From the NCBI RefSeq assembly GCF_036231965.1, contig NZ_CP109499.1, positions 1-64,000 on the forward strand: 64,000 nucleotides of DNA, read 5' to 3'. The position numbers and the translations under genes were made by a program. Below, in pieces: positions 1-8,593 of this stretch (positions are counted from its first letter, which is position 1; each line of letters opens with the position of its first letter). The notes under the pieces are model-generated. The model did not search any database and was not told the DNA's origin. It saw nothing but the letters and a program-made list of their open reading frames with translations. This stretch comes from Streptomyces sp. NBC_01428 (lineage in GTDB: Bacteria > Actinomycetota > Actinomycetes > Streptomycetales > Streptomycetaceae).

Positions 1-8
1 ACGACGCG

Positions 9-170
9 GCGTCGCTACGCGACGCTTCCCGCGCTACGCGCGGCAATCCGGCTCTGCCGGAATGAGGCAGGGCTCCGCCCTGCCTGCCGGAATCGCTCCG
101 CGATCCGGCGATCCGGCTAACGCCGGATCAGTCGCTGTGCCGGCCTGCTCCGCAGTCCCGCACAGCGACT
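9..170. repeat. Telomere-like run of tandem hairpins
   Basis: Six inverted repeats lie almost end to end: 9-15/19-25, 29-34/38-43, 47-52/56-61, 65-73/77-85 (9 bp), 92-96/100-104 and 110-117/122-129. Most have 3-nt loops (TAC, TAC, TCT, TCC, TCC); the last has a 4-nt loop. A longer stem follows at 130-140/160-170 (11 bp, 19-nt loop). Streptomyces linear replicons carry such closely packed, short-loop palindromes in their terminal 3' overhang. The helicase next door fits a terminal position. The canonical first telomere palindrome is not seen, so this may be a non-archetypal end, or an end missing some bases. Confidence 0.6.
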
Positions 171-447
171 TGACGTCCACTCCGTGGCCGCCAAAAAGGC
201 GGCTGGCTAGCGGGGAGCTACTCCCAGGAACCTGCTGAATCTCCATGGCTACTCTCCGGGCAAAAGACTTGTCGAGTTGTACGGCCCAACGGTCGGCTGC
301 GGAGGTGAGCGCTTCCAGTACCTCATCGAAACGTCGCCCCCAGCGAGTTGAGCAGACTTCCTCCCATACTGCCCGGAATCGCATTGCCTGCTCCACCACG
401 TTCAGTAGTTCCGCATCGGGTGCGGTCCTGGCCAGCTCGTCCTTCAT
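34..447 (-). CDS. Hypothetical protein, end-proximal
   Basis: This would encode a 137-residue protein of no family I recognise. The start at 447 (MKDELART) is chosen because a GGGGGAGA ribosome site sits just upstream; further in-frame ATGs lie at 462 and 477. The first 75 or so residues look like a normal helical soluble protein, rich in charged and aromatic residues (for example FRAVWEEV). The last 40 codons run through the terminal palindromes and are low in information, so the true reading frame may have been extended by the hairpins. It is divergent from the helicase gene. No membrane segment or signal peptide is seen. Confidence 0.5.
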   Translation of the reverse strand: MKDELARTAPDAELLNVVEQAMRFRAVWEEVCSTRWGRRFDEVLEALTSAADRWAVQLDKSFARRVAMEIQQVPGSSSPLASRLFGGHGVDVKSLCGTAEQAGTATDPALAGSPDRGAIPAGRAEPCLIPAEPDCRA

Positions 448-617
448 ATCTCTCCCCCTCATGCCGACTGGGTCCATCTTTCACTGCTCCTGTGCGTCAC
501 TTTCAAAGCCAGCTTGCTTCTGGGATGATGACTGAGTACCAGCCTTTTCCTTCGAGAGGTATAAAACGTCATCATGAGAGATTCGGGAAGTTCGTCATTT
601 CGTTTCCCTGGATGAAA

Positions 618-634
618 TCTGGGCTAATCCCAGA
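618..634. promoter_or_regulatory. Small palindrome in divergent promoter region
   Basis: TCTGGG and CCCAGA arms flank the 5-nt spacer CTAAT, about 40 bp before the helicase start. The 448-675 region is AT-richer than its surroundings and must hold the promoters of both the helicase and the leftward hypothetical gene. The palindrome could be an operator; nothing else supports that. Confidence 0.3.
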
Positions 635-675
635 CCGTACCTTTTATTCCGAGAATGTGAGGGGTCGTGTCTCAG

Positions 676-3150
676 ATGGAATTGCGTCCCCATCAGGCTG
701 AGGCTGTCGATAACGTCGCTCGTATTCTCGGTGTTCCTCCCGGAGGGCGCATTCCTCCTGACGGTCTGCGTACCCAGGTAATCGCTGCGACCGGATCTGG
801 TAAGACTCTGATCGGTGCGGAGTCCGCGCACCGGCTTTCCGCCCGCCGTGTGTTGGTGTTGGTGCCGACCCTGGACCTGCTGACGCAGATGGCCGGCGCC
901 TGGCGTCGTGCGGGTCGGTGGGGCGCCATGATCGGTGTCTGCTCGCTGCGGGCCGAAGAGAGCCAGGGTCTGCCGTGCACGACGGACCCTGATGAGCTCG
1001 TCTCGTGGGTGGCCGGGTTGGAGACAGTCACCGTGTTCGCGACGTATGCCTCGGTCGGTAGGGGCATTCTTCAGCGGGCGCATACGGCTGGTCTGCCGGT
1101 GTGGAGTCTGATGGTGGTGGATGAGGCCCATCGCACGAGCGGGGACGGCTTGAAGCCGTGGGCTGCCGTGCACGACCAGGCGCAGCTGCCGGCGGAGCGT
1201 CGGCTCTACATGACGGCGACGGCGCGGGTGTGGGAGGCGGAGGGTGAGCGGCCGCGGTTGGTGGCGTCGATGGAGGACGGCTCGCCGGTGTTCGGGCCGG
1301 TCGCCTACAAGCTCACCTTGTCGGAGGCGATCAGTCGCGGGATCGTCGCGCCGTACCAGGTGCTGTGCCTAGACATCCGCGATCCTGATCTGTACGCGGC
1401 GCTGACCAGTGAGGACACGGGTTCGGATGCGGTGCGTGGCGCTCGCCTAGCGGCAGTGCAGACGGGGTTGATGCACGCGGCAGTGGAGGAACACTTCCGT
1501 CGGGTGCTGAGCTTTCACAGTCGGGTGGGTGAGGCGGAGGCGATGGCGGCGTCGGTGCCGGCCACTGCGGCCCGGCTCGCCGAGGAGCAGCCGGATGTCT
1601 ACCCGCCCGCGGAGCAGGTGTGGGCGGACTGGCTGTACGGCGAGCACGCCCCCGGGCATCGTCAGACGGTGCTGGCCGAATTCGCCTCCGATTATCTTGG
1701 TCGTCCTGAATTTGAGGGCCTTGATATGCGGGCCGAGTTTCGCGTTCTATCGTCTGTTCGTGTTCTCGGTGAGGGGGTCGATACGGCCGAGTGTGACGCG
1801 GTTCTCTTTTCGGACGCGCGCGGCTCGATGGTCGATATCGTGCAGATGGTGGGGCGTGCCTTGCGGCTGCACCCGGGACGGGGAAAACTGGCTTCTCTGG
1901 TGGTTCCGGTGTTCCTCGGGCCGGATGAAGATCCGAATGAATTGCTCACTTCGGATGCCTACTGCACCCTCAGCAAAGTCCTCGGAGCCCTGCGGGCGCA
2001 CGACGCGGACACGATCGAGGCGCTAGCGGACCCTCGCCTGCGCAACAGCCGTCGGGCGGTCGAACAGGGCGAGGACGGAGGCGAGTTGGGCGAGGACGAC
2101 GTCGAGGTGGAGGCGGAGCGGGTGTCGTCCCGGGCTGCGGGAGTGCTGCGGTTCACCGAGGAACGTGACCCGGCAGCGCTGACCCAGTTCGTGCAGTTGC
2201 GGGTCATCGATCCGGAGGGTGCGTACTGGCGGCGTGGCATCGAGGCCGCAACCCGGTGGCTGCGCGAGACGGAGAGCAGGGAGCTGCGGGTGCCGTTCAC
2301 GTACGTCACGCCGGAGGACTGGTCCTCGGTCGGTTCGCATCCGCTGGGGGCGTGGATCGCGGATCAGCGGCGCTACTACGCGGCGGGGACGCTGGAGGCT
2401 TCGCGGGTCGCGGAGTTGGAGCGGCTGGGCATGGTGTGGTCGGTGCACGCCTCTGCGTGGGATGCCGGCTTGGACGTCGCCCGCTCGTACGCGGCCGTGC
2501 ACGGGCACTTTCTGCCCGCCGTATCGGTGGTCTGGGACGCGTTCCCGCTCGGGGTGTGGGCCAAGAATCAGCGCGCAGCGGCCCGGAAGGCAGCCGAGAA
2601 CGCCGAACGCCGTGCCGCTGGGGAAACGGGCCTCTCCTACGCCGGGGAACTCTCTGAGAGCCGTGGGGAGGCTCTGGCGGAGGTCGATCCTGGGTGGTGT
2701 CCGGCGTGGGAGATCGGTTGGCAGCGCAGCTACCGGCTCGCTCTCGCCCATGTACGCGCCGGCGGTGAGCTCCCGGGCTTGGGCGGGGAGCTGGTCGTGC
2801 AGGGGGAGGATCTGGGGGCGTGGGTCGTCGCGCAGCGGGCCGGCTGGGAGCAACTGATGCCGGCGCAGCGGTTCTTGCTGGAGTCGATCGGGGTGGAGGG
2901 GTCGGCTGACGGTGAGGTGGTGGAGTCAGTGCGGCGGACGCAGGACGAGAGGTGGGTGGCCAACCTCGCCGCGGCCCGGCAGTTCCGTGCTCGTGAGGGG
3001 CACCTGCGGGTGCCGAGGAAGGTGGTGGAGGTCGTCGACGGCGAACAGATCAAGCTCGGGGCATTCCTCGACAACACCCGTCGTAGGGCGGGCAGGCTCA
3101 GCGAACAACGGCGCGCGGCACTCGATGGGCTGGGGATGCGGTGGGCGTGA
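676..3150 (+). CDS. DEAH-box helicase with helicase-associated repeats
   Basis: This is a superfamily 2 DNA/RNA helicase of about 824 residues. Visible motifs (numbered from the GTG at 667) are motif I ATGSGKT at 41-47, motif II DEAH at 152-155, TAT at 183-185 and motif VI QMVGRALR at 393-400. From about residue 520 to the end there are repeated helicase-associated (HA) units, with recurring W, LG-W and final LGMRW patterns. Helicases of this build are typical of Streptomyces replicon ends (ttrA-like genes), where they are linked to conjugal transfer. The GTG at 667 has a GAGGGG only 2 nt upstream, too close to use. The ATG at 676 has 11 nt spacing and is preferred. The terminal role is inferred from family and position. 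Confidence 0.85.
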   Translation: MELRPHQAEAVDNVARILGVPPGGRIPPDGLRTQVIAATGSGKTLIGAESAHRLSARRVLVLVPTLDLLTQMAGAWRRAGRWGAMIGVCSLRAEESQGLPCTTDPDELVSWVAGLETVTVFATYASVGRGILQRAHTAGLPVWSLMVVDEAHRTSGDGLKPWAAVHDQAQLPAERRLYMTATARVWEAEGERPRLVASMEDGSPVFGPVAYKLTLSEAISRGIVAPYQVLCLDIRDPDLYAALTSEDTGSDAVRGARLAAVQTGLMHAAVEEHFRRVLSFHSRVGEAEAMAASVPATAARLAEEQPDVYPPAEQVWADWLYGEHAPGHRQTVLAEFASDYLGRPEFEGLDMRAEFRVLSSVRVLGEGVDTAECDAVLFSDARGSMVDIVQMVGRALRLHPGRGKLASLVVPVFLGPDEDPNELLTSDAYCTLSKVLGALRAHDADTIEALADPRLRNSRRAVEQGEDGGELGEDDVEVEAERVSSRAAGVLRFTEERDPAALTQFVQLRVIDPEGAYWRRGIEAATRWLRETESRELRVPFTYVTPEDWSSVGSHPLGAWIADQRRYYAAGTLEASRVAELERLGMVWSVHASAWDAGLDVARSYAAVHGHFLPAVSVVWDAFPLGVWAKNQRAAARKAAENAERRAAGETGLSYAGELSESRGEALAEVDPGWCPAWEIGWQRSYRLALAHVRAGGELPGLGGELVVQGEDLGAWVVAQRAGWEQLMPAQRFLLESIGVEGSADGEVVESVRRTQDERWVANLAAARQFRAREGHLRVPRKVVEVVDGEQIKLGAFLDNTRRRAGRLSEQRRAALDGLGMRWA

Positions 3151-3187
3151 CTGGGTCTCCGTGATCGGCATGTGCGTGGGGGCCCGG

Positions 3188-3210
3188 CGTGTGGATCGCC
3201 GGTCCACACG
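3188..3210. terminator. Hairpin terminator between convergent genes
   Basis: CGTGTGGA (3188-3195) pairs with TCCACACG (3203-3210) across a 7-nt loop. It lies 38 bp after the helicase stop and 50 bp from the stop of the convergent lipoprotein gene. There is no T tract, as is usual in high-GC actinobacteria. It may serve both strands. Confidence 0.55.
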
Positions 3211-3259
3211 GCTGCGGTTCCGGATTGCTGATCCGGGATCGGATTTTGGCCGTGGATCG

Positions 3260-4351
3260 TCAGTGGTGCATCCAGATCTTGCCGCTGGTGTCCTCGTCGT
3301 AGCCTTCGCAGCAGGTGCCCACGGCGACGACTTGGGACGTGCCGGGGATGACAGCGAGCCCGGTGATCGAGTGGTCGGAGGCGATGTGTTCGCTCGACCA
3401 CTTCCGGCCGTCGTAGTGGAAGACCTGGTCGTCTCCGCTCGCGGAGAATGCGGAGACGAAGAGCCCGCCGTGCCCGTCGGCGGCGGCATTGGCGAACTTT
3501 CCGGCGATGCCGGAGTCGACCACGCTCACCCACCTGTGCCCGTCCCAGCGCACTGCGATGGGCCCGACGACGCTCCCCGTTCGGCCCGTGCGGCCGACGG
3601 CCCAGAGCTGTGTCGGCGACTGTGCGGCGAGACCGCGCAGCTCTCCGGTTGGCCTCGCGACCGCGGGCGGCAACGGCACCGTGCGCCACCTGTGCCCGTC
3701 CCAGTGCAGAGTCGCCGGTCGGCCCCGGCTCTCGCCCACGGCCCAGACATCTCCAGGCGACAGGGCATGTATGGCATGCACGCACACCACCGACGGCAGG
3801 TCGACGGCCGACCACCCCGCGGCCGTACGGTGCCGGAGGAACGAACGACAGGTGCCGTCACCGCCCGGCCGTCGCGCCGCCACCCACACGTCGCCGGGCC
3901 CCGCGATGGTTGCCGCATCGACCAAGGAGTTGGGCTCGCGCCAGGCGAGTGTCCACTGGCGGCCGTTCCACCGTGCCGCCCGGGATTCGGTGCCGGCCGC
4001 CACCCCCGCGGCGCCGAAGACCCACACGTCACCGGGCCCCGAGGCTGCGACGACGCGCAGGCTGTTCAGGCCAAGGCGTCCGGGTATCTCGACTCTCGTC
4101 CACGTCCCGCCGCGCCATCGCATGACGGCCGGCTCGTCGCTCTCGTCTCCCACGGCCCATGCGTCGTGTGCGCCGGTAGCCGTCACGCCGTACAGGTTCC
4201 CGGGGATGTCGGTGTGGCCCACCGGCTGCCACGCCCCGGAGCCGGCCGTCTCGCTCTGATGTGCCGGCGGATGTGTGTCCTTGTCTGTCGAACAACTAGC
4301 GACCGTCATCGCCAGGACTGCGCTGATCCCGGCAATCACAAAGCGGCGCAC
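3260..4351 (-). CDS. Beta-propeller-like lipoprotein
   Basis: A 363-residue predicted lipoprotein. The N-terminus MRRFVIAGISAVLAM ends in a lipobox VASC, with the acylated Cys at residue 20. The mature part contains at least five spaced repeats of the form GDVWAVG or close variants, each followed by a W- or R-rich strand. This suggests a multi-bladed beta propeller exposed on the outer face of the membrane. The GTG at 4351 is chosen because GAGGGGG sits 9 nt upstream; the GTG at 4360 would leave no spacing. The function is unknown. Propellers of this sort usually bind ligands or proteins rather than catalyse. It runs towards the helicase gene. Confidence 0.7.
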   Translation of the reverse strand: MRRFVIAGISAVLAMTVASCSTDKDTHPPAHQSETAGSGAWQPVGHTDIPGNLYGVTATGAHDAWAVGDESDEPAVMRWRGGTWTRVEIPGRLGLNSLRVVAASGPGDVWVFGAAGVAAGTESRAARWNGRQWTLAWREPNSLVDAATIAGPGDVWVAARRPGGDGTCRSFLRHRTAAGWSAVDLPSVVCVHAIHALSPGDVWAVGESRGRPATLHWDGHRWRTVPLPPAVARPTGELRGLAAQSPTQLWAVGRTGRTGSVVGPIAVRWDGHRWVSVVDSGIAGKFANAAADGHGGLFVSAFSASGDDQVFHYDGRKWSSEHIASDHSITGLAVIPGTSQVVAVGTCCEGYDEDTSGKIWMHH

Positions 4352-4655
4352 TGGCCGCACCCCCCTCGTCGCCCGACCCTGAAGCGGGATCGTACGAGAG
4401 CTGGCAGGTTTCGTCAGTCAGAGCGTCCCAGGTTTTGCGCACGGTCTTTGGCGTCTTCGGGTGGTGGCTTCGTCGATCCTTGCAACCCGTGAACTAAGCC
4501 ACTGGTAGGGACACTCGTCAAGATCGGGTTCGTCGCTCCAGACCTCTAGCTTGGGTCGGCGACGCCTGGTTGTCGGCTCTCGCGGCAAAAACGACACTGG
4601 GCGTCCGCGGGGGGCGTGCGGTGGTGCCGCGGATGCACCACCGCGCGCAAGCCGT
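4352..4655. other. Intergenic stretch with terminator hairpin
   Basis: There is no supportable gene here. A 10-bp hairpin at 4618-4627/4635-4644 (GCGGTGGTGC arm, 7-nt loop) lies 12 nt beyond the stop of the next leftward gene and is a good terminator for the 5182-4656 gene pair. The part nearest 4352 must hold the promoter of the propeller lipoprotein. Confidence 0.5.
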
Positions 4656-5180
4656 CTAGAGAGATTCGGCGGTCGAGGTGGGCGATTCCTCTTCGGCTGG
4701 GGTGCCGCGGCCGATCGTCATGGACCAGTGCACGGCAGAAGATGCCTCGACGGACACGACGCCGTTGCGTTCCACGCCTTTGACCGCGACCTGGTTGTAG
4801 GTGGTGCTGACTTCGCCGGCCTGGCACTCCAGCGGGAAGGAGATGTGCACGGACTGGACAGCGACCTTGATCTTCCCGGCGCCCTGGCAGCGCACCGCGA
4901 CGATCAGTGCGTCTCCCTTCTTGCCCTTGGTGAAGGAAAGGGTTGCGTTCCCGGTGGTCGCCTTCTGACGGCCGGCGAGCCTCTCGCCGGCGTCCAGCTC
5001 GGGAGGCTGCTGGACCGCGGGCTGTGTGGCACTCGGGGTGGGAGTGGCTTTCGCGGACGGCTCGGACGAACGTGTGGCCGGGGACGCCTTGTTGTCGTCA
5101 TGCCCGGACGAGCAGCCGGTCAGGGGGACGAGCAGCGTGGCGCACACGAGGATCAGGGCTGCGCGGGTTCGACGTGACAC
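4656..5180 (-). CDS. Small lipoprotein
   Basis: A 174-residue predicted lipoprotein: signal segment VSRRTRAALILVCATLLVPL followed by the lipobox LTGC (Cys 23). A Ser/Pro/Thr/Ala-rich linker of about 45 residues follows, then a beta-rich domain with two cysteines (VRCQG and LECQAG), probably a disulphide. The GTG start at 5180 has GGAGG 6 nt upstream, and it begins 1 nt after the stop of the preceding secreted-protein gene, so the two are translationally coupled. No family is recognised. Coupling to a secreted beta-rich protein suggests a partner, for example an anchor or a self-protection factor (inference). Confidence 0.7.
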   Translation of the reverse strand: MSRRTRAALILVCATLLVPLTGCSSGHDDNKASPATRSSEPSAKATPTPSATQPAVQQPPELDAGERLAGRQKATTGNATLSFTKGKKGDALIVAVRCQGAGKIKVAVQSVHISFPLECQAGEVSTTYNQVAVKGVERNGVVSVEASSAVHWSMTIGRGTPAEEESPTSTAESL

Positions 5181-5181
5181 G

Positions 5182-5826
5182 TCAGTCCTCCCAGATGGCC
5201 CAGCCGACGCGGTGGGGCGTGTAGATGGTGACGTTGTGCTTGGCGCCCTTCCCGCAGTTGACATAGGTGTATTGGCTGTAGCCGTAGCTCTTCAAACGGT
5301 AGACGCCGTACCGGCCGTACGTTGTCTTGCGGGCGGGGGTGTCCACCGTGATCGCATTGCCGAGCTTCGCGGTGAGGGAGGCGGAGACGGTCACCCCGAA
5401 CTTCCCGGAGATCTCGATGACCGCCGCGCTGCCCTTGACGTTGAGTTCGCCGGTGTAGGCGATGCCTACCGTGCCGGTCACGTCCGAGGTGAACGTGGAC
5501 TTGGCGGTGCGTGACGTGCCGTTGTGGTTGGCCTGCTCGGCGCCAACCCCCTTGTGGTAGTCCTTCGACTTGCTGCTGGCCTTGTAGTACCAGCCCTGCT
5601 CGCAACCGCGGCTGGAGGGCACCTGGTCGGCGGCGTCGGAGGGAGCTGCGGCGGGAACGTCAGGAGCTCCCTCGGTGAGGTCCGTCTCCTCCGGCTGGGC
5701 GGGCGGCGCCGTCGCGACGGTGTCGGCCGGGTCTGTTGTCGGGTCGTCCGCGAACACCGGCCCCGCTCCGGCGAGAACGACAGCAGTCACAGCAGGTACC
5801 AGCAAAGCCCTTCGGGGCATGCGCAT
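5182..5826 (-). CDS. Secreted beta-rich protein
   Basis: A 214-residue exported protein with a Sec signal peptide (MRMPRRALLVPAVTAVVLAG, cleavage near VFA-DD). An acidic, proline-rich stretch follows to about residue 70, then a beta-rich domain. Residues of about 105-165 alternate small polar and hydrophobic residues with many Ser/Thr (for example TGTVGIAYTGELNVKG). This pattern is seen in the amphipathic hairpins of beta pore-forming proteins, but also in plain beta sandwiches. The C-terminus is Tyr- and Gly-rich, with Cys residues at about 75 and 197. An AAGGAG ribosome site is well placed. It is coupled to the downstream lipoprotein. The function is unknown. Confidence 0.7.
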   Translation of the reverse strand: MRMPRRALLVPAVTAVVLAGAGPVFADDPTTDPADTVATAPPAQPEETDLTEGAPDVPAAAPSDAADQVPSSRGCEQGWYYKASSKSKDYHKGVGAEQANHNGTSRTAKSTFTSDVTGTVGIAYTGELNVKGSAAVIEISGKFGVTVSASLTAKLGNAITVDTPARKTTYGRYGVYRLKSYGYSQYTYVNCGKGAKHNVTIYTPHRVGWAIWED

Positions 5827-6084
5827 GACATCTCCTTGGTCAGGGGAAGATTACTGCCCGCGATGATCTCGGCACCGGCAGCTGTCGAGATCTTGGCAGT
5901 GCTCTTCGGCGGATGACCAGCTTCCGCCCCATCCCTGAGCAAGACATGAGCTTCGCGAGCACCCTCAGCTGACGCGAGTACCGGGGCTTGGTCCACCTGG
6001 CCGGCGGCGATCGTTGAACCCAGGCGACCCGCGCCTTGGACGGCACGGGGATCGTCGGTTGAGGCCGGCGACACGGTGGGGTGG

Positions 6085-6107
6085 CCCGTCCCGGGTTCCG
6101 GGACGGG
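6085..6107. terminator. Terminator hairpin after SgcJ-like gene
   Basis: CCCGTCCCGG (6085-6094) and CCGGGACGGG (6098-6107) form a 10-bp perfect stem with a 3-nt loop, about 60 nt downstream of the leftward gene ending at 6169. The rest of the 5827-6168 gap shows no gene. Confidence 0.5.
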
Positions 6108-6168
6108 ACGGGCCGGTGCTCGCCCAGGCCCTCAACTCCAGGACCGTGGGCGGGCGACCCCGGCGGTG

Positions 6169-6585
6169 TCAGCTCGTGGCCGCCGCCTTCGGCGAGTTCT
6201 GGTAGGCAGCCACCTGCCATTCCGTTTCCTGGCGGGTCAGGATCCACATGGCGATCGCGCTGCGGTCGGCCGGCACGTGTGTCTCGCCGGAGAAGAGGAT
6301 GCTCGTCTCGCTGATGACGGCGGCGGCATCCTTGTTGAGGAAGCGGATGTCGAGCACCTTGTTGTTCGTGGTGGAGTCCTTGAGGTAGCTGGTGAAGCCG
6401 GCCTGCATGCTCTGCCGGATCTCCTCGCGGGAGGAGCGGTAGGACCCCGGCAGGATCACGCTCGCGTCCTCGGTGTAGTCGGCGACGAACGCGTCCGCGT
6501 CATAGGTGTCCCACGCGGCGTAGACGTTCTCGAGGACCTTGAGGATGGCGGTCTCGTCCGCGGTGTGCGTCCGGTTCGTGGTCAT
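6169..6585 (-). CDS. SgcJ/EcaC-type SnoaL-like protein
   Basis: A 138-residue protein of the NTF2/SnoaL-like fold, closest in pattern to the SgcJ/EcaC group. The N-terminal helix DETAILKVLENVYAAW is followed by DADAFVADYTEDASVILPGS and a C-terminal strand set ending VAAYQNSP. Members are small alpha+beta barrel proteins found beside oxidoreductases and sigma factors; their ligands are mostly unknown. AAGGAG precedes the ATG at 6585 with good spacing. The gene lies just after an ECF sigma factor that carries its own SnoaL-like domain, so the two may sense related ligands (inference). It is cytoplasmic, with no signal peptide. Confidence 0.8.
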   Translation of the reverse strand: MTTNRTHTADETAILKVLENVYAAWDTYDADAFVADYTEDASVILPGSYRSSREEIRQSMQAGFTSYLKDSTTNNKVLDIRFLNKDAAAVISETSILFSGETHVPADRSAIAMWILTRQETEWQVAAYQNSPKAAATS

Positions 6586-6758
6586 GGTTGCTCCTTGCTC
6601 GGTCGTACGCGTGCGGGTTGCCGCGGGCTGCGGCGCACCGGGAGCCGGTGCGGCTCCGCAGGTACATACCGGCGCCGGAGTCCCGGCTCATCGCGTACTC
6701 CGAACATTTTTTGAGGAGCGCGGGGTGCGCCCTCGCAGAAGCAGTCGGTTTGGTGTGG

Positions 6759-7712
6759 TCAGGCTTCGATGCGGGGGGCCAGACGGAAGGCTGCGAAGAT
6801 CTCGGTGTCCTGGAAGACGGTGTTTCTGCTGATCCCGGAAGCGGTGACGGTGAACACCTGGAGTGTGTGGAGTTCGAAGGCGCCGCTGTCGCCGAGGCGG
6901 TAGGCGGCCATGCCGGGCTGGCCGTTCGCCGCGACATGGGTCAGGTGCCAGTTGGCGCCTGCCTCGGCGAAGACCCAGTCCATGAACTGCCCGTACTTCT
7001 CGGGTCCGGTGAACCAGTTGAGCATCGGCGGCATCTCCATGATGACGTCGTCGCTCAGCAGTTTCTTGAGCCCTTCGACGTCGGCGTCCTGGAACGCTTT
7101 CATGTAGCGGTCGACGAGGGCTCGTTGCTCTGCCTGGGAGGGTTCTGCAATCTGCTCCTCGAGGACGCCCGCCTCGTTCAGGCGAGCGCGTGCGCGTTGC
7201 AGGGCGCTGTTGACCGAGGCGACCGACGCGTCGAGGACGTCCGCTGCTTCGACGGCGGAGAAGGCGAGGACGTCGCGCAGGATCAGCGCGGCCCGTTGGC
7301 GTGCTGAGAGGTGTTGCAGGGCGGCGACGAAGGCGAGCCGTACGCTGCTGGGGTCGATGGCCGTGCCGGTGGGGCTTCCCAGGTGCAGCAGTGAGTCGGG
7401 GATCGGCTGGAGCCAGGTGGCTTCGCCTCCGTGGACCAGCGGGTCCGTGGGCAGGCGTTCGGTCACTGTTCCGGCGGGCAGCGGGCGGCGGCGCCGGGTT
7501 TCCAGGGCTGTCAGGCATGCGTTGGTGGCGATCCGGTGGAGCCAGGTCCGCAATGCGGCGCGGGACGGGTCGTAGGCGTCCCGGGCCCGCCAGGCTCGCA
7601 GATAGGTCTCCTGCACCAGGTCCTCGGCGTCGTGGACCGAGCCGAGGATGCGGTAGCAGTGAGCGAGCAGCTCCTGTCGGAATGGTTCGATCTGACGGTC
7701 GAAATCCACCAC
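6759..7712 (-). CDS. ECF sigma factor with SnoaL-like C-terminal domain
   Basis: A 317-residue extracytoplasmic-function sigma factor. Region 2 is at about residues 10-80 (HCYRILGSVHDAEDLVQETY) and region 4 at about 125-180 (LSARQRAALILRDVLAFSA, then the ASVASVNSALQRAR helix-turn-helix). A C-terminal SnoaL/NTF2-like domain starts at about 195 (LVDRYMKAFQDADVEGL). In such sigma factors (ECF41/ECF56-like groups) the C-terminal domain controls activity in place of a separate anti-sigma factor. It directs RNA polymerase to a few promoters. The GTG start has a GGGAG about 8 nt upstream. The SgcJ-like gene downstream is a plausible target. Confidence 0.85.
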   Translation of the reverse strand: MVDFDRQIEPFRQELLAHCYRILGSVHDAEDLVQETYLRAWRARDAYDPSRAALRTWLHRIATNACLTALETRRRRPLPAGTVTERLPTDPLVHGGEATWLQPIPDSLLHLGSPTGTAIDPSSVRLAFVAALQHLSARQRAALILRDVLAFSAVEAADVLDASVASVNSALQRARARLNEAGVLEEQIAEPSQAEQRALVDRYMKAFQDADVEGLKKLLSDDVIMEMPPMLNWFTGPEKYGQFMDWVFAEAGANWHLTHVAANGQPGMAAYRLGDSGAFELHTLQVFTVTASGISRNTVFQDTEIFAAFRLAPRIEA

Positions 7713-7860
7713 TGTGGCGCTCCCCCGCGGCCAGTCCCTCGTCCGTGTGCCGGGGACCCTACCGCAGGGGTCTTCGCGGGGGTTTTGGTGGCGTTGCCGG
7801 CGGGGTCGAGGGCGGGGCGTCCTCGTGTGTCGGGGGCGAGTGTCGGCCCGGTTTCGGGTT

Positions 7861-8421
7861 CTAGTGGACGGCTGTCGGGTGCCATTCGCGGTGGAGGAGG
7901 CCGAAGATCCAGGAGTCGGAGACGTCGCCGTTGACGACGCAGTCCTCGCGGAGGGTGCCTTCGCGGACGAAGCCGAGCTTGTCCAGGACCCGGGCGGAGG
8001 CCAGGTTGCGGGTGTCGGTCTCGGCCTGGACGCGGTTCAGGTCCAGGGCGTCGAACGCCCACCGCAGGACGGCGTGTGCGGTCTCGGTGGCGTAGCCGTG
8101 GCCCCATGCGGCGGTGTCGAAGACGTAGCCGAGGGATGCGCTGCGGAAGTCCGGGTTCCAGTTGGTCAGGCCGCACCAGCCGATGAACGCGCCGTCGGAG
8201 AGGCGGTCGACGGCCACCCGTGCTCCCGTGCCTTCCTCCTCGATCGTCCGGCATGTTGCGATGAAGCGCTGGGCGCGGGCCGGTTCGGTCCATGGCGGGG
8301 AGTCCCAGTAGCGCAGCACGTGGGCGTTGCTGTGGAGCGTGTAGAGCGGTGCCGTGTCGGCGTCGGTGAACGGCCGCAGTCGTAGGCGGGTGGTGTGCAG
8401 TTCGGGGGTGGGCAGTGTCAT
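7861..8421 (-). CDS. GNAT acetyltransferase, RimJ/RimL type
   Basis: A 186-residue GCN5-related N-acetyltransferase. It has the RimJ/RimL opening (LHTTRLRLRPFTDADTAPLY), the beta-bulge GWCGLTNWNPDFRSASLGYV, the acetyl-CoA pyrophosphate loop region WGHGYATETAHAVLRW, and the NLASARVLDKLGFVREG motif that follows. It would transfer an acetyl group from acetyl-CoA to an amine; the substrate could be a protein N-terminus, an antibiotic or another small amine. The ATG at 8421 is preferred over the one at 8430 because AGGA is 8 nt upstream. It is not obviously part of an operon. Confidence 0.85.
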   Translation of the reverse strand: MTLPTPELHTTRLRLRPFTDADTAPLYTLHSNAHVLRYWDSPPWTEPARAQRFIATCRTIEEEGTGARVAVDRLSDGAFIGWCGLTNWNPDFRSASLGYVFDTAAWGHGYATETAHAVLRWAFDALDLNRVQAETDTRNLASARVLDKLGFVREGTLREDCVVNGDVSDSWIFGLLHREWHPTAVH

Positions 8422-8593
8422 GCGGGGCATCCTGTCGCGTCGTGCTCGCCTCCGGCCATCGGTTTGTCCGGGCGGCCGGGGCGTGTACGTCTCCGGTGGC
8501 GCCGGGCGCGTCGTATGGGTGGGGAGTCCGCAGAGCCAGAGTCACGGTCTCCGTGACGGTTGCCTCCGGGGAGGGGACCGTGGCTTGGGTCGG

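Noticed and set aside
9-170. Hairpin array read as transposon ends or a CRISPR array
   Set aside because: The palindromes differ from each other, have no common repeat or spacer length, and no transposase or cas gene is near.
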